From the NCBI RefSeq assembly GCF_000961885.1, contig NZ_JZKH01000028.1:1-64000 (forward strand): 64,000 bases of DNA, written 5' to 3'. The notes under the pieces were generated by a model that was given only the letters and a program-made list of their open reading frames with translations, ran no database searches and was not told the DNA's origin. The first letter of the stretch is position 1. Every line of letters starts with the position of its first letter. The stretch is from Streptomyces rubellomurinus (GTDB lineage: Bacteria > Actinomycetota > Actinomycetes > Streptomycetales > Streptomycetaceae). The position numbers were made by a program, and so were the translations under genes. Positions 19,901-29,082 of this stretch are shown piece by piece.

Positions 19901-20519
19901 GGCCGGCGACCACGTCGAGGAAGTGGTGCGAGAGCCGGGCCAGGCTGTCCCACTGCCGGTCCATCCGGGCTTGGGTGGCCAGGCCGATGAGGGCCATGAA
20001 CAGCGGGATCAGCGGCAGCGTCCCGGCGATGATCGCGGCCGAGGTGAGGTCGGCGCCGACGATCCGCAGCAGCACGATCGCCGGGACGGCGACGGCGAGC
20101 GCCAACTGCGGCAGGTAGCGGGCGAAGTAGTCGTCGAGGGCGTCGACGCCGCGGGTGGCGAGGGTGGTGAGCTCGCCGGTGCGCCGGCCCGCCAGGTAGG
20201 CCGGGCCGAGCGCGGTGGCGTGGTCGAGCAGCCGGCGCCGCAGGGTGGACTTCACCCGGGCGACGGACCGGTGCGCGGTGAGTTCGGTGAGCCAGCCGAC
20301 CAGCCCCCGCCCGCCCGCGGTGAGTGCGAGCAGCATCAGCGGCGTGGTCAACTCGCCGAGTCCGTCGCCGCGTTGGAAGGCGCGGACGACGATCTCGGCG
20401 ATCAGGCTCGCCTGGGCGACCACCAGGGCCGCGCCCGCCGCGCCGAGCAGTACGGATCCGGCGAGGAAGGCCCTGGTGGTGCGGGCGTAGCCGAGGAGGC
20501 GGGGGTCGACGGGCTTCAT
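16986..20519 (-). CDS. cydDC: Fused CydD-CydC thiol reductant ABC exporter
   Basis: A 1177-residue protein joining CydD and CydC, each with six membrane helices and an ATPase. The first Walker A is GPSGAGKST near residue 370 and the second GPSGSGKTT near 945. Signatures are LSAGQRQRLALARVLL and LSGGQRQRLALARALL. CydDC exports cysteine/glutathione and is needed to assemble cytochrome bd. The ATG directly abuts the cydB stop. Fusion of the two halves is typical of Streptomyces, while enterobacteria have two genes. Confidence 0.95.
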   Translation of the reverse strand: MKPVDPRLLGYARTTRAFLAGSVLLGAAGAALVVAQASLIAEIVVRAFQRGDGLGELTTPLMLLALTAGGRGLVGWLTELTAHRSVARVKSTLRRRLLDHATALGPAYLAGRRTGELTTLATRGVDALDDYFARYLPQLALAVAVPAIVLLRIVGADLTSAAIIAGTLPLIPLFMALIGLATQARMDRQWDSLARLSHHFLDVVAGLPTLKVFNRARAQAATIARITADYRRATLRTLRIAFISSFALELLSTLSVALVAVTIGFRLVDGTLDLETGLVVLILAPEVYVPIRQVGALYHSSVEGLTAADRIFQVLETPLPAAGTRPAPALAGAAIAAEGLVVRHPGRTEPALDGASLTLRPGATTALTGPSGAGKSTLLAVLLGLTAADAGTVRITGADGRTHDLAELDPASWRRQIAWVPQHPHLFAGTVADNLRLLRPEASDEQLWTALRAAHALDFVTDLDARLGEDGAGLSAGQRQRLALARVLLADDRPLVLLDEPTAHLDGASEAAVVEAVRALAEDPARTVLVVAHRPALLAVADERVRLAGPAAAEAPPAARVLAHGGRPTAAPAVPEESAEETGATPRFALSVLLGALALGSAVALMATSGYLISRASQMPPVLYLMMAVTSVRAFGIGRSVFRYAERLVSHDAVLRTLGTLRAAVYRRLTVLAPAGLPAFRRGDLLSRLVADVDAVQDHHLRWRLPAAVAGVVGLASAVALGAFLPAAGLVLGLGLLLAGVLVPALAARWSAGAERRQAPVRGRLAAGVVDVFTGTAELTVAGALPRRLAAARSADAALTGLAARSAATTALGTGLIALLTGLTVTAAAAVGVQGVRDGALAPVCLALVVLTPLAAFEAVTGMPLAVQARQRGRAARARLDEVLSAPEPVVEPVDAAALPAQPLPVAVRGLTVRHPGQAVDALTGIDLDLAPGRRIAVVGPSGSGKTTLAQALLRFLEPGAGSVTFAAGRPQAVDSRALAGEDVRRVIGLCAQDAHVFDSSLRENLRLARPDADEEQLRAALAAARLLDWTDRLPAGLDTMVGEHGARLSGGQRQRLALARALLADFPVLVLDEPAEHLDLPTADALTTDLLAATAGRTTVLITHRLAGLDDGTVDEVLVLDGGRVVERGRWSELVADPDGRLHAMRRREREADGLPAADGAVEADGLLEPVVSAVR

Positions 20520-20520
20520 G

Positions 20521-21522
<1,002 letters not shown>

Positions 21523-21546
21523 GTCAGATCCTCAGTTCCGGCGGGG

Positions 21547-23091
21547 TCAGTACGCGAAGGCGAGCGGCTTGTCGGCGTCCTCGTCCGCGGCCGGGCCGCG
21601 CAGGGACGGGTCCTCGGCCGGCGGCCGCTCGGTCGTCACCGGCCCGGCCTTGGCGTACTTGACCAGCAGCCGGACCTCGATCACGGCGAGGACCGCGTAC
21701 AGCGTGGTGAAGGTGACCAGCGCGCCGATCTGGGTGCCGACGCTCACGTTGGGGGAGACGGCGCTGGCGGTCGTCATCAGGCCGAACACGGCCCAGGGCT
21801 GACGGCCCATCTCGGTGAAGATCCAGCCGAAGCTGTTGGCGATCAGCGGGAAGCCCATGGTCAGGATGCCGATCCGCCAGCTCCACTTGGTGAGCAGCGG
21901 GCCCAGTTCCCGCTTCGGCGTGAGCATCAGCCGGGGCACCTCGGTGTCGCCGGTGCGGAACTCGGGCCGCAGGAACAGCTTGCGCCGGGTGGTCCAGAGG
22001 CCGATCAGGGCGGCGACGAAGGACGTCATCCCGAAGCCGATCATGAAGCGGAAGCCCCAGTAGGTGACGAAGACGCTCGGGATGTAGTCCTTCGGGTTCC
22101 CGCCGTGCGCGGCGGCCTCGGCGGCGGCCGTGTCGTTGATGCCGGGGACGGCGGAGCTGAAGTCGTTGTGGGCGAGGAAGGACAGTATCCCGGGGACCTC
22201 CAGCTCGACCGAGTTGTGGCCCTTGCTGACGTCGCCGACCGCGAAGATCGAGAACGGCGCGGGCGACCGGGTGTCCCACAGCGCCTCGGCGGCGGCCATC
22301 TTCATCGGCTGCTGCTCGAACATGACCTTGCCCAGGGTGTCGCCGCTGAGCGCGGTGCCCAGTCCGAAGACCACCGCGAGCACCAGGCCGAGCCGCAGCG
22401 AGGTGCGCATCACGGCGGTCTTCTTCGGGTCGGCGGTCTCCGGCCTGCGCTTGGCCTTCCAGAGGTGGAAGGAGGAGATGCCGACCACGAAGGCCGCGCC
22501 GGTGAGGAAGGCGGCGGTCAGGGTGTGGAAGACCACGACGAGGGTGGTGTTCTGGAACAGCACCTCGGCGATGTCGGTGAGCTGCGCCTTCCCGGTGGCC
22601 GGGTCGATCGCGTAGCCGGCCGGGTGCTGCATCCAGGAGTTGGCGGCGAGGATGAAGTAGGAGGAGAGGACGGTGCCCAGCGCCACCATCCAGATGCAGG
22701 CGCAGTGCAGCTTCTTCGGCAGCTTGTCCCAGCCGAAGATCCACAGCCCGATGAAGGTGGACTCGAAGAAGAAGGCGATCAGCGCCTCCATCGCGAGCGG
22801 GGCGCCGAACACGTCGCCGACGAAGCGGGAGTAGTCGGACCAGTTCATGCCGAACTGGAACTCCTGCACGATGCCGGTGACCACGCCCATCGCGATGTTG
22901 ATGAGGAAGAGCTTTCCCCAGAACTTCGTGGCGTGGAAGTACTTCTCCTTGTTCGTCCGCACCCAGGCGGTCTCCAGCCCGGCCACGATCGCGGCCAGGC
23001 TGATGGTGAGCGGGACGAAGAGGAAGTGGTAGACGGTCGTGATGCCGAATTGCCATCGCGCGATGGTTTCGTGAGCGATTGCCAGTTCCAC
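21547..23091 (-). CDS. cydA: Cytochrome bd oxidase subunit I
   Basis: A 514-residue haem-bearing subunit. From the GTG at 23091 it begins VELAIAHETIARWQFGITTV followed by YHFLFVPLTI, the normal CydA N-terminus containing the haem b595 histidine. HTLTAAFLTG and GFRFMIGFGM match the haem b558 His and Met regions. The longer open frame to 23139 adds residues absent from the family, and GGAG precedes the GTG. It oxidises menaquinol and reduces oxygen to water. A Rex-type operator lies 91 bp upstream, so expression should rise when NADH accumulates. Confidence 0.95.
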   Translation of the reverse strand: MELAIAHETIARWQFGITTVYHFLFVPLTISLAAIVAGLETAWVRTNKEKYFHATKFWGKLFLINIAMGVVTGIVQEFQFGMNWSDYSRFVGDVFGAPLAMEALIAFFFESTFIGLWIFGWDKLPKKLHCACIWMVALGTVLSSYFILAANSWMQHPAGYAIDPATGKAQLTDIAEVLFQNTTLVVVFHTLTAAFLTGAAFVVGISSFHLWKAKRRPETADPKKTAVMRTSLRLGLVLAVVFGLGTALSGDTLGKVMFEQQPMKMAAAEALWDTRSPAPFSIFAVGDVSKGHNSVELEVPGILSFLAHNDFSSAVPGINDTAAAEAAAHGGNPKDYIPSVFVTYWGFRFMIGFGMTSFVAALIGLWTTRRKLFLRPEFRTGDTEVPRLMLTPKRELGPLLTKWSWRIGILTMGFPLIANSFGWIFTEMGRQPWAVFGLMTTASAVSPNVSVGTQIGALVTFTTLYAVLAVIEVRLLVKYAKAGPVTTERPPAEDPSLRGPAADEDADKPLAFAY

Positions 23092-23181
23092 GTCGCCCTC
23101 TCCAACCGGCCCCGTGGGCCATTTCCGGACAGACTTCACCTAAAGCCGCAGACCATCGCGGAGCCGCACAAGCTTGTCCGC

Positions 23182-23205
23182 TTGTGAACGTGAACACGTT
23201 CACAA
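23182..23205 (-). promoter_or_regulatory. Rex operator upstream of cydABDC
   Basis: The 16-mer CGTGAACACGTTCACA (23189-23204) matches the Streptomyces Rex operator TGTGAACGCGTTCACA at 14 of 16 positions. A further TTGTGAA half-site overlaps it upstream, making a 24-bp palindrome. Rex is the NADH-sensing repressor known to control cyd genes in Streptomyces. The 23206-23361 stretch beyond shows no gene. Confidence 0.8.
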
Positions 23206-23361
23206 GCCCCAGTATCCATCATCCTTACGCAGGAACCGCAGGTGGGGTGGGGTTGACGCGGCGTACCGGAACGTCACACTCCGCACAGTCTGCGCCCGCC
23301 CGTACGGCCCCGACAACGCACCCCCACGTCGCCCCCTTGTCCGAACCGTCCCTTGACAGCA

Positions 23362-23395
23362 CCACGCCCCGCTCGCATCGACGAGCGGGGCGTGG
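23362..23395 (-). terminator. 14-bp stem terminator after Uma2 gene
   Basis: Perfect stem CCACGCCCCGCTCG (23362-23375), loop of 6, and its complement (23382-23395). It lies 20 bp past the Uma2 stop and separates that gene from the cyd promoter. Confidence 0.75.
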
Positions 23396-23414
23396 TAACG
23401 GAGGCCAGGACGAG

Positions 23415-24026
23415 TCAGTCGCGCCGCTCGCCGGTGATCTCGGGACCGATCGCGAAACCCTTGGCGGGGCCCTCGGGGATCACGGCCTCCTTGCCGTACG
23501 GGACCCGGGTCGAGGAGGCGTAGGCACGGCGCTGGGTGTCGGGGCCGGTGAGGATCGTGACGGCCCCGCCGTCGTCGTAGTCGTCGATGATCACGTAGAC
23601 CGGGATGCCGGCGGCGGCGTAGGCGCGGTGCTTGAGGACGTGGTCGCGCTTCCTGGCCTCGGCCCCCGGCGAGACGGTTTCGACGACCAGGGCGACACCG
23701 GAGGCCAGCAACCCCACACCCTCGGGGTGCTCGATCTCATCGATTTCATCGGGAGCCACGAACACGTCCGGAATCAGCACCTTGAGACCAGCGATGACGT
23801 TGCCGTCCTGTGCGGGCCCGTAGCCAGTGCCATGCAAGTGGTCGTAAAGGGCCCTGCCGAGCCGTCGATTGATGCCGAAGTGGCGGTTCCCGCCGGTGGG
23901 TGACAACGTGATCGTCCCCTCGATGATCTCCGCGCGGAAGCCCTCGGGCACATCCATGGACTTCCACGTCTGCCACAGCATCTGGTCCAGGTTCACGACG
24001 GTCTCCTCGACGACGAGCACGCTCAT
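23415..24026 (-). CDS. Uma2 family PD-(D/E)XK-like protein
   Basis: A 203-residue Uma2 (DUF820) protein, a family with a restriction-endonuclease-like fold that is abundant in Streptomyces and of unclear role. Core motifs are FRAEIIEGTITLSPTGG, IPDVFVAPDEID, ALVVETVSPGAEARKRD (the catalytic-type E and K) and YAAAGIPVYVIID. The ATG at 24026 follows AAAGAGGTG; a longer frame starting at 24098 is less likely. Monocistronic, with its own terminator. Confidence 0.88.
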   Translation of the reverse strand: MSVLVVEETVVNLDQMLWQTWKSMDVPEGFRAEIIEGTITLSPTGGNRHFGINRRLGRALYDHLHGTGYGPAQDGNVIAGLKVLIPDVFVAPDEIDEIEHPEGVGLLASGVALVVETVSPGAEARKRDHVLKHRAYAAAGIPVYVIIDDYDDGGAVTILTGPDTQRRAYASSTRVPYGKEAVIPEGPAKGFAIGPEITGERRD

Positions 24027-24163
24027 TGGGACACCTCTTTCCCGTCCAGTGTGATCAGCCTGCGCGGGGCTGCACAAGCAACGGCAGCACGGTCGCACGC
24101 GACCGAGGGGCTGACCGAGTGAACGGCGACGAGTTCACTCGATCGTGGGGTTTAGCGGACGCG

Positions 24164-25741
24164 TCAGGCGTTCGTGGGGAGTTCGACGCGGAAGGTGGCG
24201 CCCTGGCCCGGGGAGGTGGTCAGGGTGAGGGCGCCGCCGTGGGCGCGGGTGAGGGCGGTGGCGATGGCGAGGCCGAGGCCGGCGCCGCCGCCGTTGTCGC
24301 GGCTGCGTGAGGCGTCGACGCGGTAGAAGCGGTCGAAGGCCCGGCGGGCCTGGTCCTCGGTGAGGCCGGGCCCGGAGTCGGCGACCTCCAGCAGGCAGAC
24401 GCCGTCCGGGCCGGCGCCGACGCCGATCCGCACGGGGGTGCCGGCCGGGGTGTGCTTGACCGCGTTGCCGACCAGGTTGGTGACGACCTGCCGCAGCCGC
24501 GCCTCGTCGCCGAGGACGGGCGCCGCGCCGGGCGCGCCGGTGCCGTCCGGGCCGGTGAGCGCGACGGGCCGGCTCGGATCGAGGGCGGTGAGGTCGTGCA
24601 GGGCGTCCGCGGCGAGGGTGCGCAGGTCCATCGGGGCGAGGTCGAGCGGGCGTTCCTCGTCGAGCCGGGCGAGCACCAGCAGGTCCTCGACCAGGCCGCC
24701 CATCCGGACGGCCTCGCTCTCGATCCGGGTCATCGTCCGGCGGACGTCCTCGTCGGTGGGCAGCGCGCCCATCCGGTACAGCTCGGCGAAGCCGCGGATC
24801 CCGGCGAGCGGGGTGCGCAGCTCGTGCGAGGCGTCGGCGACGAACCGCCGCATCCGGGCCTCGGACTCGGCGCGGGCGGCGAAGGCCGTCTCGATCTGGT
24901 CGAGCATGCCGTTGAGCGCGACGGACATCCGCCCGACCTCGGTGCCGGGCGGCAGCTCCGGCATCCGGTGCGACAGTTCACCCGACGCGATCCGCGCCGC
25001 GCCCGCCTCGATCCGGCGCAGCGGCCGCAGTCCGGTCCGGACGGCGAAGAAGCCGAGGGCGGTGATCAGCGCCAGCACCGAGCCGCCGATGGCCAGGAAG
25101 GAGGTGCGCAGGCCGCCGAGGGTGGCGTCGATGTCCTCGCGGGAGACGGCCACCATCACGTACGTCGGGGCGTTCGCCGGGGAGGCGAACGGGCCCTGAC
25201 CGGCGGGCTGGTCCTTCCCCGGCGGCGCCTTCTCGGTCGGCTGCTTGTCGGTCGGCTGTTTGTCGGCCGGCTGCTTGTCGGTCGGCTGGCGCGGGGCCTG
25301 GAGCGGCAGCACCAGCACCCGCCAGCTGTGGTGGCTCCGGGCCTGGTCGGGCAGGTCGAAGGGGACGTCGGCGACGGTCCGGCGGGGGTCGAGGCCGGCG
25401 AGCTGCGGCGCCGGGTCGGTGTCGGAGACCGGCTGGCGCATCGTGCCCTGCACCTTGCCGTCCGAGGACAGGTACTGCACCAGGTACTGGCTGGGCAGGC
25501 TGAGCCGCTTGCCGGTGACGGCGGGCCGCCCGGGCGCGGGCGGCACCGGCAGGTTGGGGGGCCGGCGGGACAGCAGCGGCCCGTACCGCTGGAGTTGCTC
25601 GTCGAGCTGCTCGACCAGCTGCACCCGGACGGCGCCGAGCACCACGGCGTCGCTGACCACCAGCCCGGTGGTGACCAGCACCAGGGCGAGCACCAGCAGC
25701 CGGGCGCGCAGGGACAGCCGGGAGGTGAAGCGGGCGAGCAC
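24164..25741 (-). CDS. HAMP-domain sensor histidine kinase
   Basis: A 525-residue membrane kinase. TM1 is at about residues 15-36, followed by an extracytoplasmic domain of roughly 170 residues, TM2 (about 215-235), a HAMP linker, HisKA (ASHELRTPLAGIRGF, His near 308), and HATPase with NLVGNAVKHTPAG and DSGPGLTEDQ. Just before TM2 the outer domain contains four copies of a DKQPT-type pentapeptide. It follows the response regulator gene by 11 bp on the same strand and surely phosphorylates it. Layout resembles the TcrY/TrcS-type systems of actinobacteria. The stimulus is unknown. Confidence 0.92.
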   Translation of the reverse strand: MLARFTSRLSLRARLLVLALVLVTTGLVVSDAVVLGAVRVQLVEQLDEQLQRYGPLLSRRPPNLPVPPAPGRPAVTGKRLSLPSQYLVQYLSSDGKVQGTMRQPVSDTDPAPQLAGLDPRRTVADVPFDLPDQARSHHSWRVLVLPLQAPRQPTDKQPADKQPTDKQPTEKAPPGKDQPAGQGPFASPANAPTYVMVAVSREDIDATLGGLRTSFLAIGGSVLALITALGFFAVRTGLRPLRRIEAGAARIASGELSHRMPELPPGTEVGRMSVALNGMLDQIETAFAARAESEARMRRFVADASHELRTPLAGIRGFAELYRMGALPTDEDVRRTMTRIESEAVRMGGLVEDLLVLARLDEERPLDLAPMDLRTLAADALHDLTALDPSRPVALTGPDGTGAPGAAPVLGDEARLRQVVTNLVGNAVKHTPAGTPVRIGVGAGPDGVCLLEVADSGPGLTEDQARRAFDRFYRVDASRSRDNGGGAGLGLAIATALTRAHGGALTLTTSPGQGATFRVELPTNA

Positions 25742-25752
25742 GGGTCGGACCG

Positions 25753-26589
25753 TCAGTGCTGCGCGGGGCGGCGCAGCGCGTAGCCGATGCCGCGCACGGT
25801 GTGGATCAGCTTGGGGCCGTGGGCGGGGCCGGAGTCGAGCTTGCGGCGCAGGTAGGAGATGTACGACTCGACGATGGAGAGGTCGCCGCCGAAGTCGTAG
25901 GCCCAGACGTGGTCGAGGATCTGCGACTTGGAGACCACCCGGCCGACGTTGGACATCAGGTAGTGCAGCAGCTTGAACTCGGTCGGGGAGAGCGCGACGG
26001 GCGTGCCGGCGCGGGTGACCTCGTGGGCGATCGGGTCGAGGGCGAGGTCGGCGACGACCAGCCGGCCGTCCTCGGCCGGGCCGCCGGAGCGGCGCAGGAT
26101 GGCCCTGATCCGGGCGATCAGTTCTTCCAGGCTGAACGGCTTGGTGACGTAGTCGTCGGCGCCGGCGGCGAGGCCCTGCACCTTGTCGCCCACGCCGTCC
26201 TTGGCGGTGAGGAACAGCACCGGCAGGTGGTCGCCGGGGTGGCCGTGCCCGTGGCCGTGCCCGGTGCCGCCGATCCGGCCGCGGCTGGTGCGCTCGCGCA
26301 GCCGCTCGACGACGGTGAAGCCGTCGAGGTCGGGCAGCATCACGTCGAGCACGACGAGGTCGGGCCGCTCGACGGCGATGAGGTCGAGCGCCTCGGTGCC
26401 GCTGGCCGCGGAGGCGACCCGGAAGCCGGAGAAGCGCAGCGAGGCGGAGAGCAGTTCGCGGATGTTCGGTTCGTCGTCGACGATGAGCAGGAACGCCTCG
26501 CCCTGGCTCCCGGCCACCGCGGAGCCGCTTGGTGTGGTGACAGTGCCTTGCACGGGGGTTTCGCCTCCCGGTCGGACGATGACGTTCAT
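25753..26589 (-). CDS. OmpR/PhoB-family response regulator with His-Gly insert
   Basis: A 278-residue regulator. The receiver begins around residue 33 (FLLIVDDEPNIREL), with the phosphorylated Asp at D82 (VVLDVMLPDLDG) and the conserved Lys at K150 (YVTKPF). A winged-helix DNA-binding domain follows (SPTEFKLLHYLMSNVGRVVS, then IHTVRGIGYALR). Between receiver helix 3 and strand 4, residues 101-121 form an insertion containing GHGHGHGH that is not normally present. A further unusual 30-residue N-terminal extension precedes the receiver. It forms an operon with the kinase at 24164. Confidence 0.92.
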   Translation of the reverse strand: MNVIVRPGGETPVQGTVTTPSGSAVAGSQGEAFLLIVDDEPNIRELLSASLRFSGFRVASAASGTEALDLIAVERPDLVVLDVMLPDLDGFTVVERLRERTSRGRIGGTGHGHGHGHPGDHLPVLFLTAKDGVGDKVQGLAAGADDYVTKPFSLEELIARIRAILRRSGGPAEDGRLVVADLALDPIAHEVTRAGTPVALSPTEFKLLHYLMSNVGRVVSKSQILDHVWAYDFGGDLSIVESYISYLRRKLDSGPAHGPKLIHTVRGIGYALRRPAQH

Positions 26590-26723
26590 GATGAGGCTAG
26601 CCCCCGGAGGCTATGCGGCATGGATGAATGTTGGATTAACACCTTATCGGTCGGTTTTTCGACGATGCGCCTGCGGGGACCGGTTCGGTGGTGTGCGCAC
26701 CGGATCTCCCCACCCGGAACCGG

Positions 26724-26760
26724 CGGTGGCCGGGGAGTCCCCTGTCCTCCCCGGCCACCG
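26724..26760 (-). terminator. 14-bp stem terminator after AhpD-like gene
   Basis: Stem CGGTGGCCGGGGAG (26724-26737), 9-nt loop, exact complement (26747-26760), 26 bp after the stop of the AhpD-like gene. It separates that gene from the two-component promoter at 26590-26723, where nothing else is evident. Confidence 0.7.
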
Positions 26761-26785
26761 CGGCCTGTCCCCGCCGCTCAGCCGC

Positions 26786-27259
26786 TCACCGGAACTGCCC
26801 GACCTGGTAGCCGCCCGCGGGCTGGCGGGTGAGGACGTTGCCCCGGTTGAAGGCGTTGATCAGCGAGATCAGGCAGACCAGCGCCGCCAGCTGCTCCTCG
26901 TCGTAGTGCTTCGCGGCGTTCTCCCACACCTCGTCGGCGACCCCGGCGCCGTCCGCGAGCCGGGTGCCGTGCTCGGCCAGCTCCAGGGCGGCGCGCTCGG
27001 CGTCGGTGAACACCGTCGCCTCCCGCCAGGCCGCGACCAGGTTCAGCCGGGTCGGCTCCTCGCCCTCGTGCACGGCGTCCTTGAAGTGCATGTCGACGCA
27101 GAAGCCGCAGCCGTTGATCTGGCTGACGCGCAGCAGCACCAGCTCCTGCGTCGCGACCGGCAGCGTCGACTCCTCCCGCAGCAGGCGGCTCGCCGCGCTG
27201 AGGTGCTTGAAGACCTTGGACATGATCGGGCTGGTGTAGGGGCTGAGTCGGGCTTCCAT
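26786..27259 (-). CDS. Carboxymuconolactone decarboxylase/AhpD-like protein
   Basis: A 157-residue AhpD-fold protein. The redox pair CxxC sits in NGCGFCVDMHF, and the conserved His lies two residues after VDM, as in AhpD-type alkylhydroperoxidases. It probably reduces peroxides or serves as a thiol-disulphide partner. The start ATG at 27259 has CGGGAG upstream. An 18-bp tandem repeat precedes it. No regulator is adjacent. Confidence 0.88.
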   Translation of the reverse strand: MEARLSPYTSPIMSKVFKHLSAASRLLREESTLPVATQELVLLRVSQINGCGFCVDMHFKDAVHEGEEPTRLNLVAAWREATVFTDAERAALELAEHGTRLADGAGVADEVWENAAKHYDEEQLAALVCLISLINAFNRGNVLTRQPAGGYQVGQFR

Positions 27260-27294
27260 CGCGTACTCCCGGGGTCGGTGTTTCTCAGTTGCTG

Positions 27295-27340
27295 CGTTGC
27301 TGCCGCTTCCGGCGTTGCTGCCGCTGCCGGCGTTGCTGCC
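27295..27340. repeat. 18-bp tandem repeat upstream of AhpD-like gene
   Basis: CGTTGCTGCCGCTTCCGG, then CGTTGCTGCCGCTGCCGG, then a third partial copy. It lies in the 5' untranslated region of the minus-strand gene, 35 bp from its start. Confidence 0.7.
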
Positions 27341-27453
27341 CAGGAGGACGGGACAGCGCACCCGACTGTGACAAGCCCCCGGTGTGACCTGCGCCACCCG
27401 CCCGCCGCCCGGGCGCCGGGCTAGCCTGCAGAACGGGGTGAGGGAGGGGCGCC

Positions 27454-28326
27454 ATGGCGGACTCGGCGACGACCGCGGCAGCGGCCGCCTCCTGCGCCCT
27501 GCTCCTGCGGGCGTGCGCGCGGGTCGGCCTCCCGGCCGCGGGCGCCGAGCCGATCCGGCACGGCGAGAACGCGCTGTGGCGACTGCCGGGCGGCGTCGTC
27601 GCCCGCATCGGCCGGGCCGGGCAACTGGTGGCCGCCGGGCGCGAGTTGGCCGTCGCCCGCTGGCTGCACGCGCGCGGCGTCCCGGCCGTCCGACCGCTCG
27701 ACACCGTCGACCAGCCGTGCGCCGTCGACGACCACCCGGTCACCTTCTGGCACGAACTCCCGCCGCACACCGCCGGAACGCCGGCCGACCTCGCGCCGCT
27801 CCTGCTCCGGCTCCACCGGCTCCCGGCCCCCTGGCCGCCCCTGGCCCCGCTCGACCCGTTCGTCCGCCTGCCCCAGCGACTTGACGGAGCGTCAACCCTG
27901 CGACCGTCCGACCGCCGCTGGCTCCGCGAACGCCTCGCCGCCCTCCGCACCGCCTGGGCCGACCTCCCGCCCGGCCTGCCGACCGCCGTCGTCCACGGCG
28001 ACGCCTGGGGCGGCAACGTCGCCGTCACCGCCGACACGGCCTACCTGCTCGACTTCGAACGCACCGCGCTCGGCCCACCCGAATGGGACCTCACCGCCGT
28101 CGCCGTCGAACGCGACACCTTCGGCTCGCCGTCCTACCCCGCCTTCTGCGCCGCCTACGGCACCGACGTCACCGCCTGGCCCGGCTACCCCACCCTGCGC
28201 GACATCCGCGAACTGCGCCTCACCCTGTTCGCCTTCCAGCACGCCGCCCCCGAAGCCCACCACCGCCTCGCCTGCCTCCGCGGCGAACGGGGCCCCCGCC
28301 CCTGGCACTGGACGGCCGTTCCCTGA
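27454..28326 (+). CDS. Aminoglycoside phosphotransferase-family kinase
   Basis: A 290-residue APH/choline-kinase fold protein. The nucleotide-binding N-lobe is recognisable from GENALWRLPGGVVARIGRAG. The catalytic loop is VVHGDAWGGNV, with the Asp acting as base, and the metal-binding aspartate is in YLLDFERTALGPPEWDL. The family phosphorylates hydroxylated small molecules. Substrate is unknown and resistance function cannot be assumed. ATG with GGGAGGGG upstream. It diverges from the AhpD-like gene. Confidence 0.85.
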   Translation: MADSATTAAAAASCALLLRACARVGLPAAGAEPIRHGENALWRLPGGVVARIGRAGQLVAAGRELAVARWLHARGVPAVRPLDTVDQPCAVDDHPVTFWHELPPHTAGTPADLAPLLLRLHRLPAPWPPLAPLDPFVRLPQRLDGASTLRPSDRRWLRERLAALRTAWADLPPGLPTAVVHGDAWGGNVAVTADTAYLLDFERTALGPPEWDLTAVAVERDTFGSPSYPAFCAAYGTDVTAWPGYPTLRDIRELRLTLFAFQHAAPEAHHRLACLRGERGPRPWHWTAVP

Positions 28327-28404
28327 CACCTCCCGCCCTTTCCTCGTCCCCTTCCCCTTCCCGACGCGGTGCGGTCTGCGGGACCATCCCTGCGGAGGTG
28401 GGCG

Positions 28405-29067
28405 ATGATCCCGCAGTCATTCCCCGGCAGCTTCACCGACGACCAGGGCGCGGAGGAGCTCACCTGGCGGTTCGTACCGGCGGCCACCAGGTGGGGGCCG
28501 AGCTACGAGGTCCGCGCCACGATCCGCGGCGCCGACGTCCGAGGGTCGGACTTCGACGTCCTGAAGCCGGTCGACGCGCACGCCGCCGCCGCGGCCGGGC
28601 TCCGGCTCGACGCTTACGGCCACCTGGAGACCTGCGTCCTCTCCGGCGACCTCCCCTGCACCGTGGAGCGCCCCGGAGATCACCCGCTGTCGACGATCCG
28701 GTTCACCCTCGACCTGCGCGAGGACGCGTCGGCGCCGTCCGAAACCCCGCTCCGGCTGTCGATCGTGATCGGGGGGAAGACCGTCGAGACGGAGGCCGAG
28801 GACTTCGAGAACGGCCTGCTCGAACTCGCGGCCGCCCTGCCGGACGGCCTGCGGCTGCGCAGCTGCGTCACCTGCCTCCTCTCCGACTACTCGCCGGCCG
28901 GGAAGGGCCTCATGGGAATCCGCTGCCACCGCGGTGCCAGGGAGCAGTACCTCGCGGTCACGCGCAAGGCCGAGTACTGGCCGGTGCCACTGACGGAGCT
29001 CGTCCCGGAGACGTACCTGTGCGGGGAGTTCGAGCCGCGCGTCCCCGGAACCGGCTACCGGGGCTGA
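28405..29067 (+). CDS. DUF6304 family protein
   Basis: A 220-residue soluble protein starting MIPQSFPGSFTDDQGAE. The conserved C-terminal block includes CLLSDYSPAGKGLMGIRC and ends VPGTGYRG, which I recognise from a Streptomyces-wide family of unknown function (DUF6304). ATG chosen at 28405 behind GGAGGTG. The cysteine pair CVTC, with nearby C and H residues, may bind a metal. Monocistronic. Confidence 0.75.
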   Translation: MIPQSFPGSFTDDQGAEELTWRFVPAATRWGPSYEVRATIRGADVRGSDFDVLKPVDAHAAAAAGLRLDAYGHLETCVLSGDLPCTVERPGDHPLSTIRFTLDLREDASAPSETPLRLSIVIGGKTVETEAEDFENGLLELAAALPDGLRLRSCVTCLLSDYSPAGKGLMGIRCHRGAREQYLAVTRKAEYWPVPLTELVPETYLCGEFEPRVPGTGYRG

Positions 29068-29082
29068 CGCTCCCGGCGGCCC

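Noticed and set aside
23415..24026. Uma2 protein as part of a mobile element
   Set aside because: Uma2 genes are scattered in Streptomyces chromosomes; base composition is normal and there are no flanking repeats or transposase.
27454..28326. Aminoglycoside resistance gene
   Set aside because: Only the general APH fold is visible; the family includes many metabolic kinases, so resistance is not claimed.
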